DNA of 64,000 bases. It comes from Amoebophrya sp. A120 (taxonomy: Eukaryota; Sar; Dinophyceae; Syndiniales; Amoebophryaceae). Position 1 is the first letter of the stretch. Every line of letters starts with the position of its first letter. The notes under the pieces are model-generated. The model saw only the letters and a list, made by a program, of their open reading frames with translations, had not been told where the DNA came from and searched no databases. The stretch lies in contig CAJINV010000005.1 of NCBI GenBank assembly GCA_905178155.1, forward strand, positions 6,718,153 through 6,782,152, in the 5' to 3' direction. Positions 30,694-43,200 of this stretch are shown in pieces. The position numbers and the translations under genes are program-made.

Positions 30694-31756
30694 ATGTCCG
30701 CCATAATTTCCCCCTTGCTCGGCGACACGGACAACGACCACGTCGAAGATCCGGGTCTTACCGAAATCCTCTCACCACAGAAGCTGTTTGCAAAAAGCAG
30801 CGATAGTAGCAGAGTTGCAGTGAAAGGAGGAGGAAACGAGGCGGCCGATGCTTGTTCTTCGGCTGATAAAGGAAAGATGCAAGATGTCGGCGAGCTGCAC
30901 AAGAAGAACGACGACGCGACACAAGATGACCATCAAGACGCTCTTGCGAAAGAAGAAGTTGTAGAGGCTTACCAAACATTGCGCCAGAAAATTTTTGATC
31001 GGGACTTTCACGGGTTTGGAGAAGTTTTTACGTCTCTCGCAACATCCTCTGCAGCGAAGAAGAACGCAGTTTTGACTACCACCAACGCGTCAGGAAGCAC
31101 GCTTTTGCACGAGGCGGGGTTCAAGGGAGAGGTAAGTGCAACTTCTGGTTAGACAGTTCTGATTCTTGTTTTGAGCTGATCATCATCATGCAAATAAAAC
31201 TGACACACTTTCTGTTGCGTGATATGCTTGTTCCGAGATCATCATGCAGCGCGTGCAGTGCAGAGCAAAAAATCCGACTGTCACTACAGGTGGACATCGT
31301 CAATCTCTTGTTGGATCACAGTGCCGACATTTTTCTCGAAGACCACTGGGGCAGCACTGCCTTGCACCTAGCGGCCAGCTATCCTGTGCAAAAGTATCGT
31401 ACTCGTAGTAATTGCGTTTATGCATTACAAATCTCAATTCCAAGGTAAATCAGCATTACAAATTTACGTTGTAATCATGCTGGGCTAATTTCTTGTAATG
31501 CAATTTATACTAGAAGAAGAAGTGCGATGCTTTTGTATTGCATACCAGCCAAGACCACGCGGAAGTGGTGTTTACCATGCTGGAGAAGACGTACGGGGAA
31601 CAAGGTGAAGATCCCGATGCACCCGATTACGACAAAATGGGACCTGGCGTCGAAGACCATTGTATCGAGTACTTTGTCCTGCAGAAACGGCAAGACGGAC
31701 AGACGCCTTTGGGTTTGGCGGAAGGAACGGAGACGGAGCCTAGGGATGGTGTTTGA
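30694..31756 (+). CDS. Ankyrin-repeat protein, 244 residues
   Basis: Complete three-exon gene: 30,694-31,131, 31,290-31,379 and 31,550-31,756. The first intron is standard (GAG|GTAAGT...CTACAG|GTG); the second is a family III introner. Together the exons give 244 residues. The N-terminal 120 residues are charged and low complexity. The C-terminal half carries ankyrin signatures: GSTLLHEAGFKGEVDIVNLL, LDHSADIFLEDHWGSTALHL and AASQDHAEVVFTMLEKTYG, then QDGQTPLGLAEG. These match the ankyrin pattern G-x-TxLHxA...GxxxIVxxLLxxGADxxxxD. Ankyrin repeats mediate protein-protein contacts; the partner is unknown. Both introns fall inside the repeat region. Confidence 0.8.
31380..31544 (+). mobile_element. 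Introner, family III
   Basis: TATCCTGTGCAAAAGTATCG at the left, GATGCTTTTGTATTGCATA at the right. Exact duplication CCAGC. Interrupts an ankyrin repeat right after the helix ALHLAAS. Confidence 0.85.
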
Positions 31757-32057
31757 AGAAGACGTGTCGGTCGTTGGGTGTCGTGTCTTGTTCAACTGCT
31801 CGTGCAGTCGTACGGGTGTACTTATGTAGTCTATCTCGCTTGTCTTTTTGATAATCGCAGCGGCGGTAAAGTGTTGTGTCTGCTTTTTCCGTCTGTGTGA
31901 TTTTTGTGCAGGGCAGTTGCTTGTACACAACCCCGTACGTTGTAGTCTATGCACGACATCATCACCCCCAGCGAGCACTTCACTTTCCTTTCCCATACCC
32001 CGCATCATCCGAAGGGCAGTGGCGGACGTGCAACGGCGGAGGAAAGGGAACGCCGAA

Positions 32058-33005
32058 ATGAACGGAAAAATCACGACGGCGAATCAGCACCGAGGAAGAA
32101 TGAAAACCACACTCGTATCATCTGCGACGAGAACTTCTTCTGTTAAACAAACAGCTCTTTCCACCTGGAAGATCTTCAACAAATCCGCTCGGGTTCATTA
32201 CCCGGAAAGCCACAAACACAAGCAGCAGTCATTTTTTTCGTTGGAGTTCCTCGACTCCCTCGTCGCGTACACATTCGGATTCGGGGAGGAATTTACTCTC
32301 TTTTCTTCCGACGAGAGAGACGGCGAACAATGCGCAGATGGCGAAGATGAGAAGACAAATTCCTCAGAGCAGCTGCAGATAGATGAACAACAACACCACC
32401 GAGCAGGTCCTGCAGCAGAGGAAATGAAGACCTTGTTGGAAGACCAGGGAAATAAAACTGCTCGGAAACTAGAGAAGGAAAGTACCAATCGCAGAGTCGC
32501 TTTGCAGAAGGAAGAAGAATACAGTGACCACGACCAGCTAGCGACGAGTTTAACTACGGAGGATCCAACCGGCATCAAGGACCACAGGGATGACGATGAT
32601 GTCGCTGACACCCATACCGAAGAAGAAGACCCAAACGACGTGGAAGTAATCCAGTTCTCCGTGCACAAAAGAGAGTTTCTTCTCTTCCGAGTCATCACGT
32701 TTTCCTGCACCGCGGTGTTTTTCTATCAGAGTGCACAACTCACCCTACTCCTCAATTGTATAGCATAGACAGCAATACAAACACCAGCACACGATGAGCC
32801 TACGCATGACAAATTTGCGCACCGATTGTAGTACTGTTTGGGCTTCCCGAATTTGTCATGCAAACAGTGCCACAAGGCAGCGACTGGAATGGGTAGTTCG
32901 CATGACAAATGAGGGGGAGGAGGAGTTGCGCAGTGTCATATTTTCTACTTGCTGTGGGATTTTCTGCAGGGGTTAACGACGCAGCACAGTGGTCACAGGA
33001 GGTGA
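32058..33005 (+). CDS. Acidic protein with C-terminal membrane segment, 241 residues
   Basis: ATG at 32,058 (context CGAAATGA) opens a frame to 32,723, joined to 32,946-33,005 after removal of a family V​III introner. The product is 241 residues. The N-terminus is basic (MNGKITTANQHRGRMKTT). The middle is strongly acidic/Gln-rich (EDEKTNSSEQLQIDEQQ; DHRDDDDVADTHTEEED), predicted helical and disordered. The C-terminus is hydrophobic (FLLFRVITFSCTAVFFYLLW) followed by a short polar tail. The introner sits inside the codons of this membrane segment. The gene lies about 300 bases after the ankyrin gene on the same strand. In-frame sequence extends upstream without an ATG. Function unknown; likely tail-anchored. 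Confidence 0.6.
32724..32940 (+). mobile_element. Introner, family VIII
   Basis: TATCAGAGTGCACAACTCAC at the left, GAGGAGTTGCGCAGTGTCATA at the right. Exact duplication TTTTC. A second copy of the family is at 57,965. Confidence 0.85.
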
Positions 33006-34266
33006 AAAAGGAAGACGCTGGCAGTTCGCGAGTGGTGCTGTGATTTTCTGTCATCTTCTTGGGGAAAAATGGGGAACGAAAAATAAACCGAAGAAAGGAA
33101 TACTAGATGAAGTTAGCTCACCAACTTGTTTTATGTGCTTTTTGAATAAAGTTCTCCTCGACACCGGGGACACGGAAAAAGGAGCTTTGGCTGACCGACT
33201 GTAAAAGTAAAAGGCAGCAAGAACGGCAATCGCAATCAAGAGTCAGGAGTGCAAGTTAGTAGCGGGCAGGTTGAAGAACAGGCATTTATCTCCGATACAA
33301 AGTGAAGATGAACTGCTACACCAGTTTAAGATGAAAAAAGTAAGAGTGCAGCACGCAACATTTTCAGGCACAAGCACCTGAATTTTCGTCCGTACCGCCG
33401 AAAATGGTGCAAATCCATTTTGGCGTCTGAACATCTCTCGAAAAAAAGTTATCGGTGGTCGTGCATGTGCGAAATTCATGATCATTTTTTTCGGTCGCAC
33501 TTCGTACGTACAAAATTGGATTTTAGTAGGTTTGTGATGAAGCTGCAAGAAGAAACGTCGTGACGAACAAGGTGCCGTCTGCTGTTTTCACGTAAAATTC
33601 GGTTTTGGAAACTGATTTTTCCACATCTCGGTTCCTAGTGGTCCTTCTCGTCGCTAGTCAGTCTCAGTACAGAAAGCCTTCTTCGGTCTCTGAGAGTGCA
33701 ACATTGACGCCGGCTTAGCGTCTTTTCGGTTTATTTCGTCCTCGTTGCTTCATCTTGCGCCTTATTCGGTTGTGAGTTGAAACTACAATGGATTCGGTGC
33801 TTCTGCGTCCAAGTATGCCCGTTGAAGATTCTAAGTCGCAAATAGGCGGAGTCGGCGACCTTGTTGAAGTATAATTTCCCACTCGCCTGATCAACAATTG
33901 CAATTGCTGCAACAGGCTCGCCTTTTTAGAACCCCCATTTTGAGATATTTTGAGCATTTTGCTTTCTTAGTTTTTTTTGTTGCGATCTTTGTTTGTACAT
34001 ATTCATGCTTTTTTTTCCTTTCTCATTTCTTTTTCCTTTCCCCCATGAAAACTTGTCGAGGCGTCTGTAATATCAGCTACTGAGCAGCAGCGGCCTCGCG
34101 GAGGACAACACATGAGGCAGATTTGAGCTGCGCGACCCAGTCGCGGCGCGGGAAAGCTGCACTGCAAGAACGCAGTGGCAGCAGTAGACAGGCCTCTTCT
34201 GCTTTTTCTTGTTCTAGTTTTCTATTTTTTATCAGAAAATTCAAGTTTTTGTTGCGTAAAATTATT
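33006..34266. other. Intergenic, nothing recognised
   Basis: About 1.26 kb, AT-rich with T-tracts near 33,970-34,040. Short frames only; no introner ends. Confidence 0.5.
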
Positions 34267-37200
34267 ATGCCTTTCCGTCTAGCAGCAACTGCAACGAACA
34301 CGACGACCATGGCCGCCCTCCGCACGGAAAGCCTGGGAGCTCCGTCCACCTCTCTGCTCTATGGAGAGAAAAAAGTTCGTCACAATCACTAAGTTGCAGG
34401 TTTTGCATTACAAATTTTTCTAGCATCACAACTCCTCCTTGTATTGCAGAAACACTAGGGAAATCCCTTATGACGTGTGGCTGTGATGCATTTTTATGCA
34501 TGACAGACAATTTTGTGTTGCAAAAATGCCCATGAGTGATCGTGACGAACTTTTTTCTTTTGATATGCTCCGCACTTTCTTCATTGTGACATGGTGTTGT
34601 CTGGGTCACAGTTTTATCCTGTGCAAAAGCATCGTACTCGTACAAATGCTAATGCAAGTCTTGCATTACAAATCTTGTTTCCAACGCAAATCTGCATTAC
34701 AAATTTTATTTCTCATGCTGAGGAAATTTGTAATTGTATTTGTAATGCATATGCATTTATACGAGTACGATACTTTTGCAGTTCATAAGTTTATCCATGA
34801 AGCCGAAGTCGCATGATCACAGTAGACCTGGAATTCTGGAACCAGATCTACCACAGCCTGAGGAAGCCAAAGATGATGTTGATGCGGGTGAGGAACGGAG
34901 AAATTTTGCCGGTAGAACTAGAAGTCTTGAAGATGTTGAAAATAACCCGCTTGTAGTTGACGGGATCAACAAACAGAGGAACTTCCAAGTAGGCGGAAAG
35001 AATGGTAGAAGTGGGGATCACGACGACCACGAGTTGGTGCCAGAGACGTACGAATTTCGTAAAAATTATGCCGGGGCGTCGTCGAGTTCTACCGACAGCG
35101 GAACATCGGACCATGATAACCTTAGCCCGGCAGCGGCACTGCAACTACCTGCTGAAGACCACGATGAATCCCAGCACAGTACTGCTAAAACTAGTACGAG
35201 TTCACCGAGCAGTAGGGATAAAAACCTTGTACAACAAGACGACAATCCGCCGAGGGAATATCAAGGAGTCGACCACCCTTCATCTTCTGGTGAAAATGAA
35301 AATGATTCGCTTTATCCACCCGCAAGCAACTGGAATTTAAACCCTCGTCCAACCACGGAGGAAGACCATATTCAGTCCGTGAACCCAGGAGCGCACCATA
35401 AAGACCCGGACGTCGTGGCGTTTTTAGAATTTTCGATGAACAAGCGGCTCGGGGCGATAGGTGGAGCAACAGCTACATCAATAGGTGGCACATCATCAAA
35501 TGGTGCAGCTCTGCTTCCAGGTGCTGGCGACGAGGTCGGTACAAGAGATACGTTTGAACGGATCCCCGACCCCCGCGACCCGAAAAGGGTGATTAAAGTC
35601 CGGGTGCAGCGCGAGATCGTCTCGGTGGACACGCAGTACAATGCGGACCCAAAAACGGGGCAACTGACCGTGGTGCTCGCGGAGGAGGGCCGTGCGGCCA
35701 GTTGGGACATTGTGAAAAAGACCCGCGCGACAAGCTTCTCCAACAACGCCGCTTTTTCCCGCGAATACGCCCTGCAAACGGTGCCGGCCTACTTCGAGCA
35801 TTTGATCCCTTTCCGGAAATTTATCCAGCAAACGTTTGGCAACAACGTGCAGGTGAAACCGGTTTCCCTGCGGGAGCGGGTGCATATCAAGTGTAAAAAT
35901 TTATGGGTCTGGAAGAATGCTAGGTTTGTCATGCATATTTTCCATGACCCATGATGTCTGTGATGCATGTCCTAGCATCAGAGATTCTGCGAGGGCTGCA
36001 CCTCTTTTGCTGTTCATGCAATACAGATCTTATGTTGATGAGTGCAAAGTTAGCATCACAAGTTACACCCTTCCAGACGCAGACATATTTGCAATGCATA
36101 GTGCAACGTGACGTTCTATTCATGGACGCGATTACGAACCAGTGGCAACCCTGTTACACGTTGACCACGCAATATGGAGAGAAAAAACTTTGTCACAGTC
36201 ACTAACTTGGAGGCTCTACTGCGTTACAAATTTTTTTAGCATCACAGCTTTTCCCTGTATTGCAGAAACACTAAAGGAAATCCCATAGGAAGTATGGCTG
36301 TAGTGCATGTTTACGCATGACACGCATTTTTTGTATTGCAAAAATGCCCATGAGTGATCGTGACGAACTTTTTTTTTTGATACGCAAGGGGATGCGAGTA
36401 TGATGCAGTCCTCCCAACTCGCGCAAACCGTGGAGGAGTGTTCGGAGAAGGTCGTGCGGGCGATTGAGAAAGTGGTGCAGACGGCGGACTTTGTCCCGGT
36501 CGAACCAGTTGCGCCCGGGTCGCTGCCCACCATGGATTGGGACGGCAGTGGGGCGTTGGTGAACCCCGTGATTCAGAACATCCACGTGCAGAAGGCACCG
36601 GCCTACGTCTACGGGACCCCGGCCGACATTGCGGACAACAAAGGCCTGGAACTGCCGAGGGAGACGCCGCTGCGCAAGGAGAAACGGCAATTCTTGGGAC
36701 CTACGTCTACCTGGGTTAGAAACAACTTGCCGGGAGGTACTACTAACTTCTTGTACCAAATTTATTCTTTGCACACTTCGTCGAGTTATGCTTTTATGTT
36801 TGTGACACTGGGGTTTCAGTGGGAGTGGACCCAGATGTACTTAGGGTATTTTTTCATAGAACCATGATTATGCAGCGTAAATTGTATTTTTGTTCATTTT
36901 TCTACCACAGCCGCCACGGCTCCGAAAATCGGCTCTATGCCCACACCGATGGTGGTCGGCCCGACGTTTCAGGACGTGGCGACGCAGCTGCCCGGCGGAG
37001 CAGGACCGGGCATGCAGCCCGCGCCCGCGACACCTTTCGCATCCGGCTTGCCGAACTACATGCAGAGCGGGGGCGTGGTGATGCGGATGCCTGCGCAAGG
37101 GGGAGGAGGAGGTGCAGGTGCAGGTGTCACGGGGCAGCCGGTACATGTACTCCATCCGGGGACTTTGATGCACGCACCGGGTACTAGTACTGGTGGTAGT

Positions 37201-40200
37201 CCTCCTGGAGGCCCAGGTACACAACTACACCCTGGAGGTGTAGCACAACAACCTCCGGTACAGGTGGTGCAGTTACAGCCCCTGTTTGCCGGCCCCGGGC
37301 AGGCGGTTCCGGGGGCCGGAGGGGGAGTGCAACAGCCTGGTGGTACAACTACCGCACCTGCCGGTGTAAAAATAACCGCCCCGCAGCCCCGCGACCTTAC
37401 TGACGACTTGGCCAACAATCTCCGACAATCCTCCAGTCCGCGGACGGTGCAGGCGGGGGGCGCCTCGGTGCCGCGACCCCTGTTCGATTCGACCGGCGCG
37501 TTGCCGGTTGGAGACGGGGGTACTACTACGCCGCAACAGCAACAACTAAACGGAGGAGTAGGATTATCGCCCCAGCAGCTCCTGGGAGGCGGTATCGCAG
37601 GCGGTCACCACGGGCCGCAGCCGCTCACTCTGGAGCAACAGCAGCTGCTGGGGCTTCCTGGTGCCGGTGGTACACCAGGAGCGGCGGGTCTACAGCCACT
37701 CGCACAACAGCAATCGGGCGGGCAACAAGGAGTTCTTACGCAGCCTCCGAACGTCCAAGTCGTGCAGATGTCCCCGCAGATCGGCCAACCACAACTGCCG
37801 CAGCAAGGCCATCCCCAGCCAGTTCAGGCGGGGGGCCCGGTGGAGATCATGTTGCCGCCCAACCTCCAGTCCACGGCGGGCGGCGCACCCTCGGTCGTCC
37901 TGCGCCAGTTCTACAACCCGATTGACAACGGGCGAGGGCCCTCCTCGCCCTTCGAGATTGGGCAAATTGTCCTCGTTCCGCAAGGCACGACAGGGGCAGG
38001 AGAACCCGTCGCGTCCCAAGCAGGAGGACCACACTTGCCGACCCAGCCGCACAGAGGACCAGGCGCTACGCTGCCGCTCACAAACGGCTTACCGGACGTT
38101 TCGACGGTGGCGATCACAAAAAATGTGGCTATGGTGCCGACCGGCCAGCCGGGTGGACGACGAGACAAGCTAGGGCAGAAAGGAAACCTCCTACCTCCTC
38201 CGTATGGAGAGAAAAAAGTTTGTCACAGTCACTAAGTTGCAGGGTTTGCATTACAAATTTTTTTTGCATCACAGCTTCTCCTTGTATTGCAGAAACACTA
38301 GGGAAATCCCTTATGAAGTGTGGCTGTGATGCATTTTTACGCATGACAGACAATTTTGTCTTGCAGAAATGCCCATGAGTGATCGTGACGAACTTCTTTC
38401 TTTTGATACTCCGGGCGGAGTTGGTAGTAGAGGCGGTCCGATGGTCTACGAGCAACCAGTCGAAGTGATTCACCACCGAAATCCAAACCTGCTAGGCCCG
38501 GCGTACATCGACGACGGCCCCACTGCGCCGGCGACCTCGCAGTCCCCGCGCGTTTTGTCTGGGGGGAGTGCGGGGGGGTCGAAGCCGCGCCCGCTTGCGG
38601 CGATGCTGCCAGGGGGCGTGGGCGGCCAGCACCCGCCAGCGCAAGGCGGCGGGGCAGCAGGAACTACAACTCCCGTTGATGTGATGATGGCACCTGCTGC
38701 TGCTCCCGGAGGCGGGTTGTTCCCCGGCGGTCAGCAACCAGGCGGCGGGCCGCAGCTGCTGGATTACGGTGTTGCTTTACCGTTGACCGTATCAAATGTA
38801 AAAATGTCTGGGTCTGGAAGAATGCAACTTGTAATGCTAAATCTGAAGCATGCAAAAATCTGTGTTGCATGATTACCAACAGCCGTCGTTTTTTGCCGAG
38901 TTGAGAGGGAATTTCTCATGCAGGATCAGCATGCTAGAGATCTCACAGGGTTTGTCATGCTAGGCGCTGCATTCCAGACCTCATGAGTCATAGAAAACCC
39001 GCATGACAATGACAAACCTGGCAATCTTCCAGACCCAGACATTTTTACATTTGATAGACAGGAGCACAAGGTTTTTACAACTCCGGTGGACCAGGAGGTG
39101 CGGGTGGTGCAGCCACTTCTATGCAGCAGCCGGGCACGCCGTTTGCAGGTGGCGGGCCAGCTGCGCAACCGCTGCAGTGGCAGGTTTTTAGCCCGTTCGC
39201 CCAGCAGCCGGGCGGAGCAGCCCCGGGAGGAGGTGTCGACCACTTCTACCCGCAGTCCCCGGGGGTCGTAGGTGGTCCTGGAACTACTGCTCCGCCTGGG
39301 GCGGCGGGGTCATCTCAGCAACTACAGCCTCCGCAGCTACCCTACCACCTTCCGGGGAGCAGCATGACCGCGCCCCAGCCCGGCCAGCCCGATGGATTGG
39401 ACACACCGACCAAGCAAGGGGGCGACCGGATCGCTTTGGCGGGGGGGCAAGGCGTGGTCCCCAAGCCGTTGCAGCCTCTGGGGCTGTTGGGGGCCGGTGG
39501 AGCGGGCGGTGGTCACCCGGGAAGTAGTACTTCTACAGGCGGTGGGGGACAGCAGCTACCGGGACAGCACATGCCGTTCATCTTGCCACCAGGTTCGAAC
39601 ATCGGGGTCATTCATCCAGAACAACTGCAGCCAGGACAACAAGCACGCCCGCCGGGCCCGGCGACACCGTTTGAACAACACAGCTTGTTTGCGGCCGGAG
39701 GGGGTGGTCCGGGAGCGAATGGCCCGCTGCCGCTGTACGTACTTCCAGCCGGCGGGGGTCCTCAGCCAGCGGGCGGGGGTCCTCACGGTGGGGCGCAACC
39801 GCTTTATGACCCGACGACCGGGTTACTGCTGCCACCTGTATGAAAATGAAAATGTGGAGAAAAAATTATGTTGAGCTACATCAAGTAATTTACGCTCTGC
39901 GAGGTACTGTCGTGGTTGTGCGCAACAAAGACAAAGTCGCGCACTCCTGATATTCCCTCAGGTATCGAGCGCATATTAGGAAAGCCACATAGCGTTTAAT
40001 ATTTCCTGTGTGCTAAGCGTTCATGCTACAGGTGGTCTACACCCATCAGCTGTGGAAGCGTCCAGTAATTTGTTCTCTCAACGACGCAGATGATACGAGT
40101 TGCAATTATGTGTAGCTCAAGATCAGTTGATCTGCATTTTCAGTTCCATATCCCGGCCAGCAAAACCCTCCGAATGTCGGAGGCGTATTTGCTACCAGTG

Positions 40201-43200
40201 ACCCGGGCCTTCCCAACGGCGGCGCGGACTTGCCGAAACAGGGTGGGGACCGGCACGCGCAAATGTTTGGCGGGGGAGGATCCGTCCCCAAGCCGCTGAC
40301 CGGCGGCCCGGGACAGCTGCAACATCTTCCCGGCCAAATCCAAATTTTGCAAGCACCGCCAGTGCAGTTAGGACCAGCAGGAGGCGCAGGTGGGCCGCAG
40401 CAACTACAACCGGGGCAGCAAGTGCAACTCCCCGGAGGTCACCAGCCTGGTCAACAAACAGGCGTGCCTACAATCCAGAATGTGCAACTGCTTCCCGCAG
40501 CGCAACAGCCGCGGACGTCCTCCGGCGAGCTGGTCGGCGGTCCGATCGAGCAACAGCCGGGCTTTTTGCCCACTCAGCTGCTCCGACCAGTGGAGAACCC
40601 GGCGGGCCCCCCGGGCGGTGCCGCGGGGTTCGGTGTGCAGCAGTTGCCGAGCTCTCCCTTCTATGCATTGCAAATATGTTAGGGTCTGGAAGAGTCCGAG
40701 TTTGTGATGCTAGATCTCATTGGCACAAACATCTGTAACGGCATGACCAGCGAAAGTAGCCCCCGCTTTTGGGCACGCGAGGGCAACATCTCTCATGCAG
40801 AATAAGCATTTGAGCAGGCTCGTCCTCGTCCTCAGGAGCCTGCTCAAAAGCTGTGATGCTAGAGCCAGCATTCCAAACCTTCTGCGGTTTGCGAAACCTG
40901 CATGACAAACCCTGCACCTTCCCGACTCAGACATATTTGCACTTGATACCTTCGACGCGAATTACCAGGCGCGGGTGAGCGGTGCGCGGGCCGCGTCTCC
41001 ATCCTCACCGCCCTCGCAAAATGACAATGCCGCCGGGATGAACCAGCATCCGCCGGGGATCGCTTTTGCCCCCACGCCCGCGGGGCTAGGCTACGTGGAT
41101 AACGTCTCAGGAGGTGCCGCGGGCGGTGGTGGACTAGTTTCCGGGACGTCCCAGCCAATCGTGCAGATTCGCCCGCCGGAGGCCGCGCACGCGGGGTCGC
41201 TGCTACCGGACATGGGCAGTGGTACGACGACGGGCAGCGGCGGGGGAACAAGTGCAAGTAGTGCAGGAAGAGCAAGCCCGGTGTTGCTCTATGGAGGGCA
41301 GGGGTCGGTCCCGAAACCGGTTGTCAACGGCGACACGACGTACATGCCGGGTTTTATGGCCGCGGTGGGCGGCGGCGGTGGTGGTCCCGCGGGAGGGGCA
41401 GGGGGTCCTCCGCCAACAGGAGGTACCTCGCCGCAGCTGCAGCAGTCGCATATCACAGGAAAAAACTGTTACAGTTACACATTTGTTGGAGTTTCTGCAT
41501 CACAAAGTTGCTCGTCATGGCAAAGAAAACCTGTGATGCGCAGAGGACTATAAGGGAAAACACGAATGAAATGAGGTTGGCATCGGCAAGCATTTCCTGC
41601 ATGACAGAGGTTGTTTGTCTTGCTTGTCTCACATTAGAGTGTGTAACTGTAACACTTTTTTCCCACGATATCGCAGGGAATCCATTTAATTCCTCTGCAG
41701 CCCGGCGCGGTCGATGCGAACGGGCGACCGGTCGGACCGCACACGCAGATGCCGGGAACGCCGTTCGGGAGCTTCAGCCCGTCTAATAACCCCTCGGACG
41801 TGCACAGCGGGATCTTCGGGGCCCAGCCGCATATCAAATGCAAAAATGTCATCTGGGTCTGGAAGAATGCAAGTCTGTCATGCTTGTCTGGCATGACTCG
41901 AGAATCTGTGTTGCATAGGCACGAACAGGCCCTCTTGCCTGTCATGCAAAAACGCAGTTTGCCATGCGGAATACGCAAAACATGGGAGCCAAAAGATTTG
42001 TCATGCATAGCTGCGCATTGCAGTGCGTCTACCATTCACTTTTAGCATTACAAGTTTCCAGACCCAGACATATTTGCAATCCATACCACAGCCGCTGGCG
42101 CAAGTGCTCTTGGCGCAGCACCAGCAAATGTTTGGCGGGCCTGGCGGCACTGGTGCACCAGGAACTACTGCACCTGGTGCAGGACCCATCTTCCTAGCCG
42201 ATCCGAATGCTATCCACCGTGCGAATGTTAAGGTTTCTGGCAGGGCTGTAGTCTGGAAAGCCAAAGCTGTGATGCTTGTTACATACGTACAAATACAATG
42301 CGAGTCTATTTTTGATGCAGTTGATACAACATGCCCACTTCTGAGATCCTGTAGTGTTATGAGGTGCCTATCATGTACTAGTACTGCAAAGTTTAAATAA
42401 TTTTCGACCTTCTATTTCGGCACGAGATTCCAGACCACCGCCCACCAAAGTTCAGAAATACATATTTGCAATCCATACGAAAAACACGACCTCAACTTCC
42501 ACATGCGGATGAGGGCACCAGCATTGGGGTCGTCCGTCCAGAGTCTTCCCGCGTGGCAGAAGGCGGGTCGCAGAGCAAGCCCCAACCCTTGTCACCGCAA
42601 GTCCTGCACAACTTGATTCTGGCCTCGCAAGCGGCGGGAGGAGGCGCGGGGCATATGCATCATTATCCACATGGCAGTGCCGGTCCTCAGCAACAACACC
42701 TTGCAGGAGGTGTTCAACATCCAGGAATGGCACTAGGTGGACCAGCACCACAAGGGCCCCCGCTGTACAACAACCTAGCACAGCCACCACAGGCAGCGCT
42801 TTTGCCTCAGGGCCAACAGCAGCAGCAGCAGCAGCTCCAACAGCAGCAGCCCCAACAACAGCAGCAGCCTGCGCAGGGTGGCGCGGCCGGGACGACGACT
42901 ATCACTATGACGCACGTGCTCCCCGGAAATAACGGCGTAAACATCGTAAACGCCGGGAGCCTTCCTGCAACGAGTCCGTCCGGGCAGGTACTGCCGCCTG
43001 GGCAGCAGCAACTTGCTCCGCAGTCAGGGTACAGCGTCTCCGGTCCTTCGCAGGGAGGAGGTGCCGCCCAGGTGAATATTTACCAGGCACCGCCGCCGCA
43101 GGAACTCCCGCCACATCTGCGGCCGACCCAGCCGCAGCCTCTAGAGCCTGAAGACGGGGGGATCACGACAGCTGCGGGAGCACCACTGAACATGCCCGGT

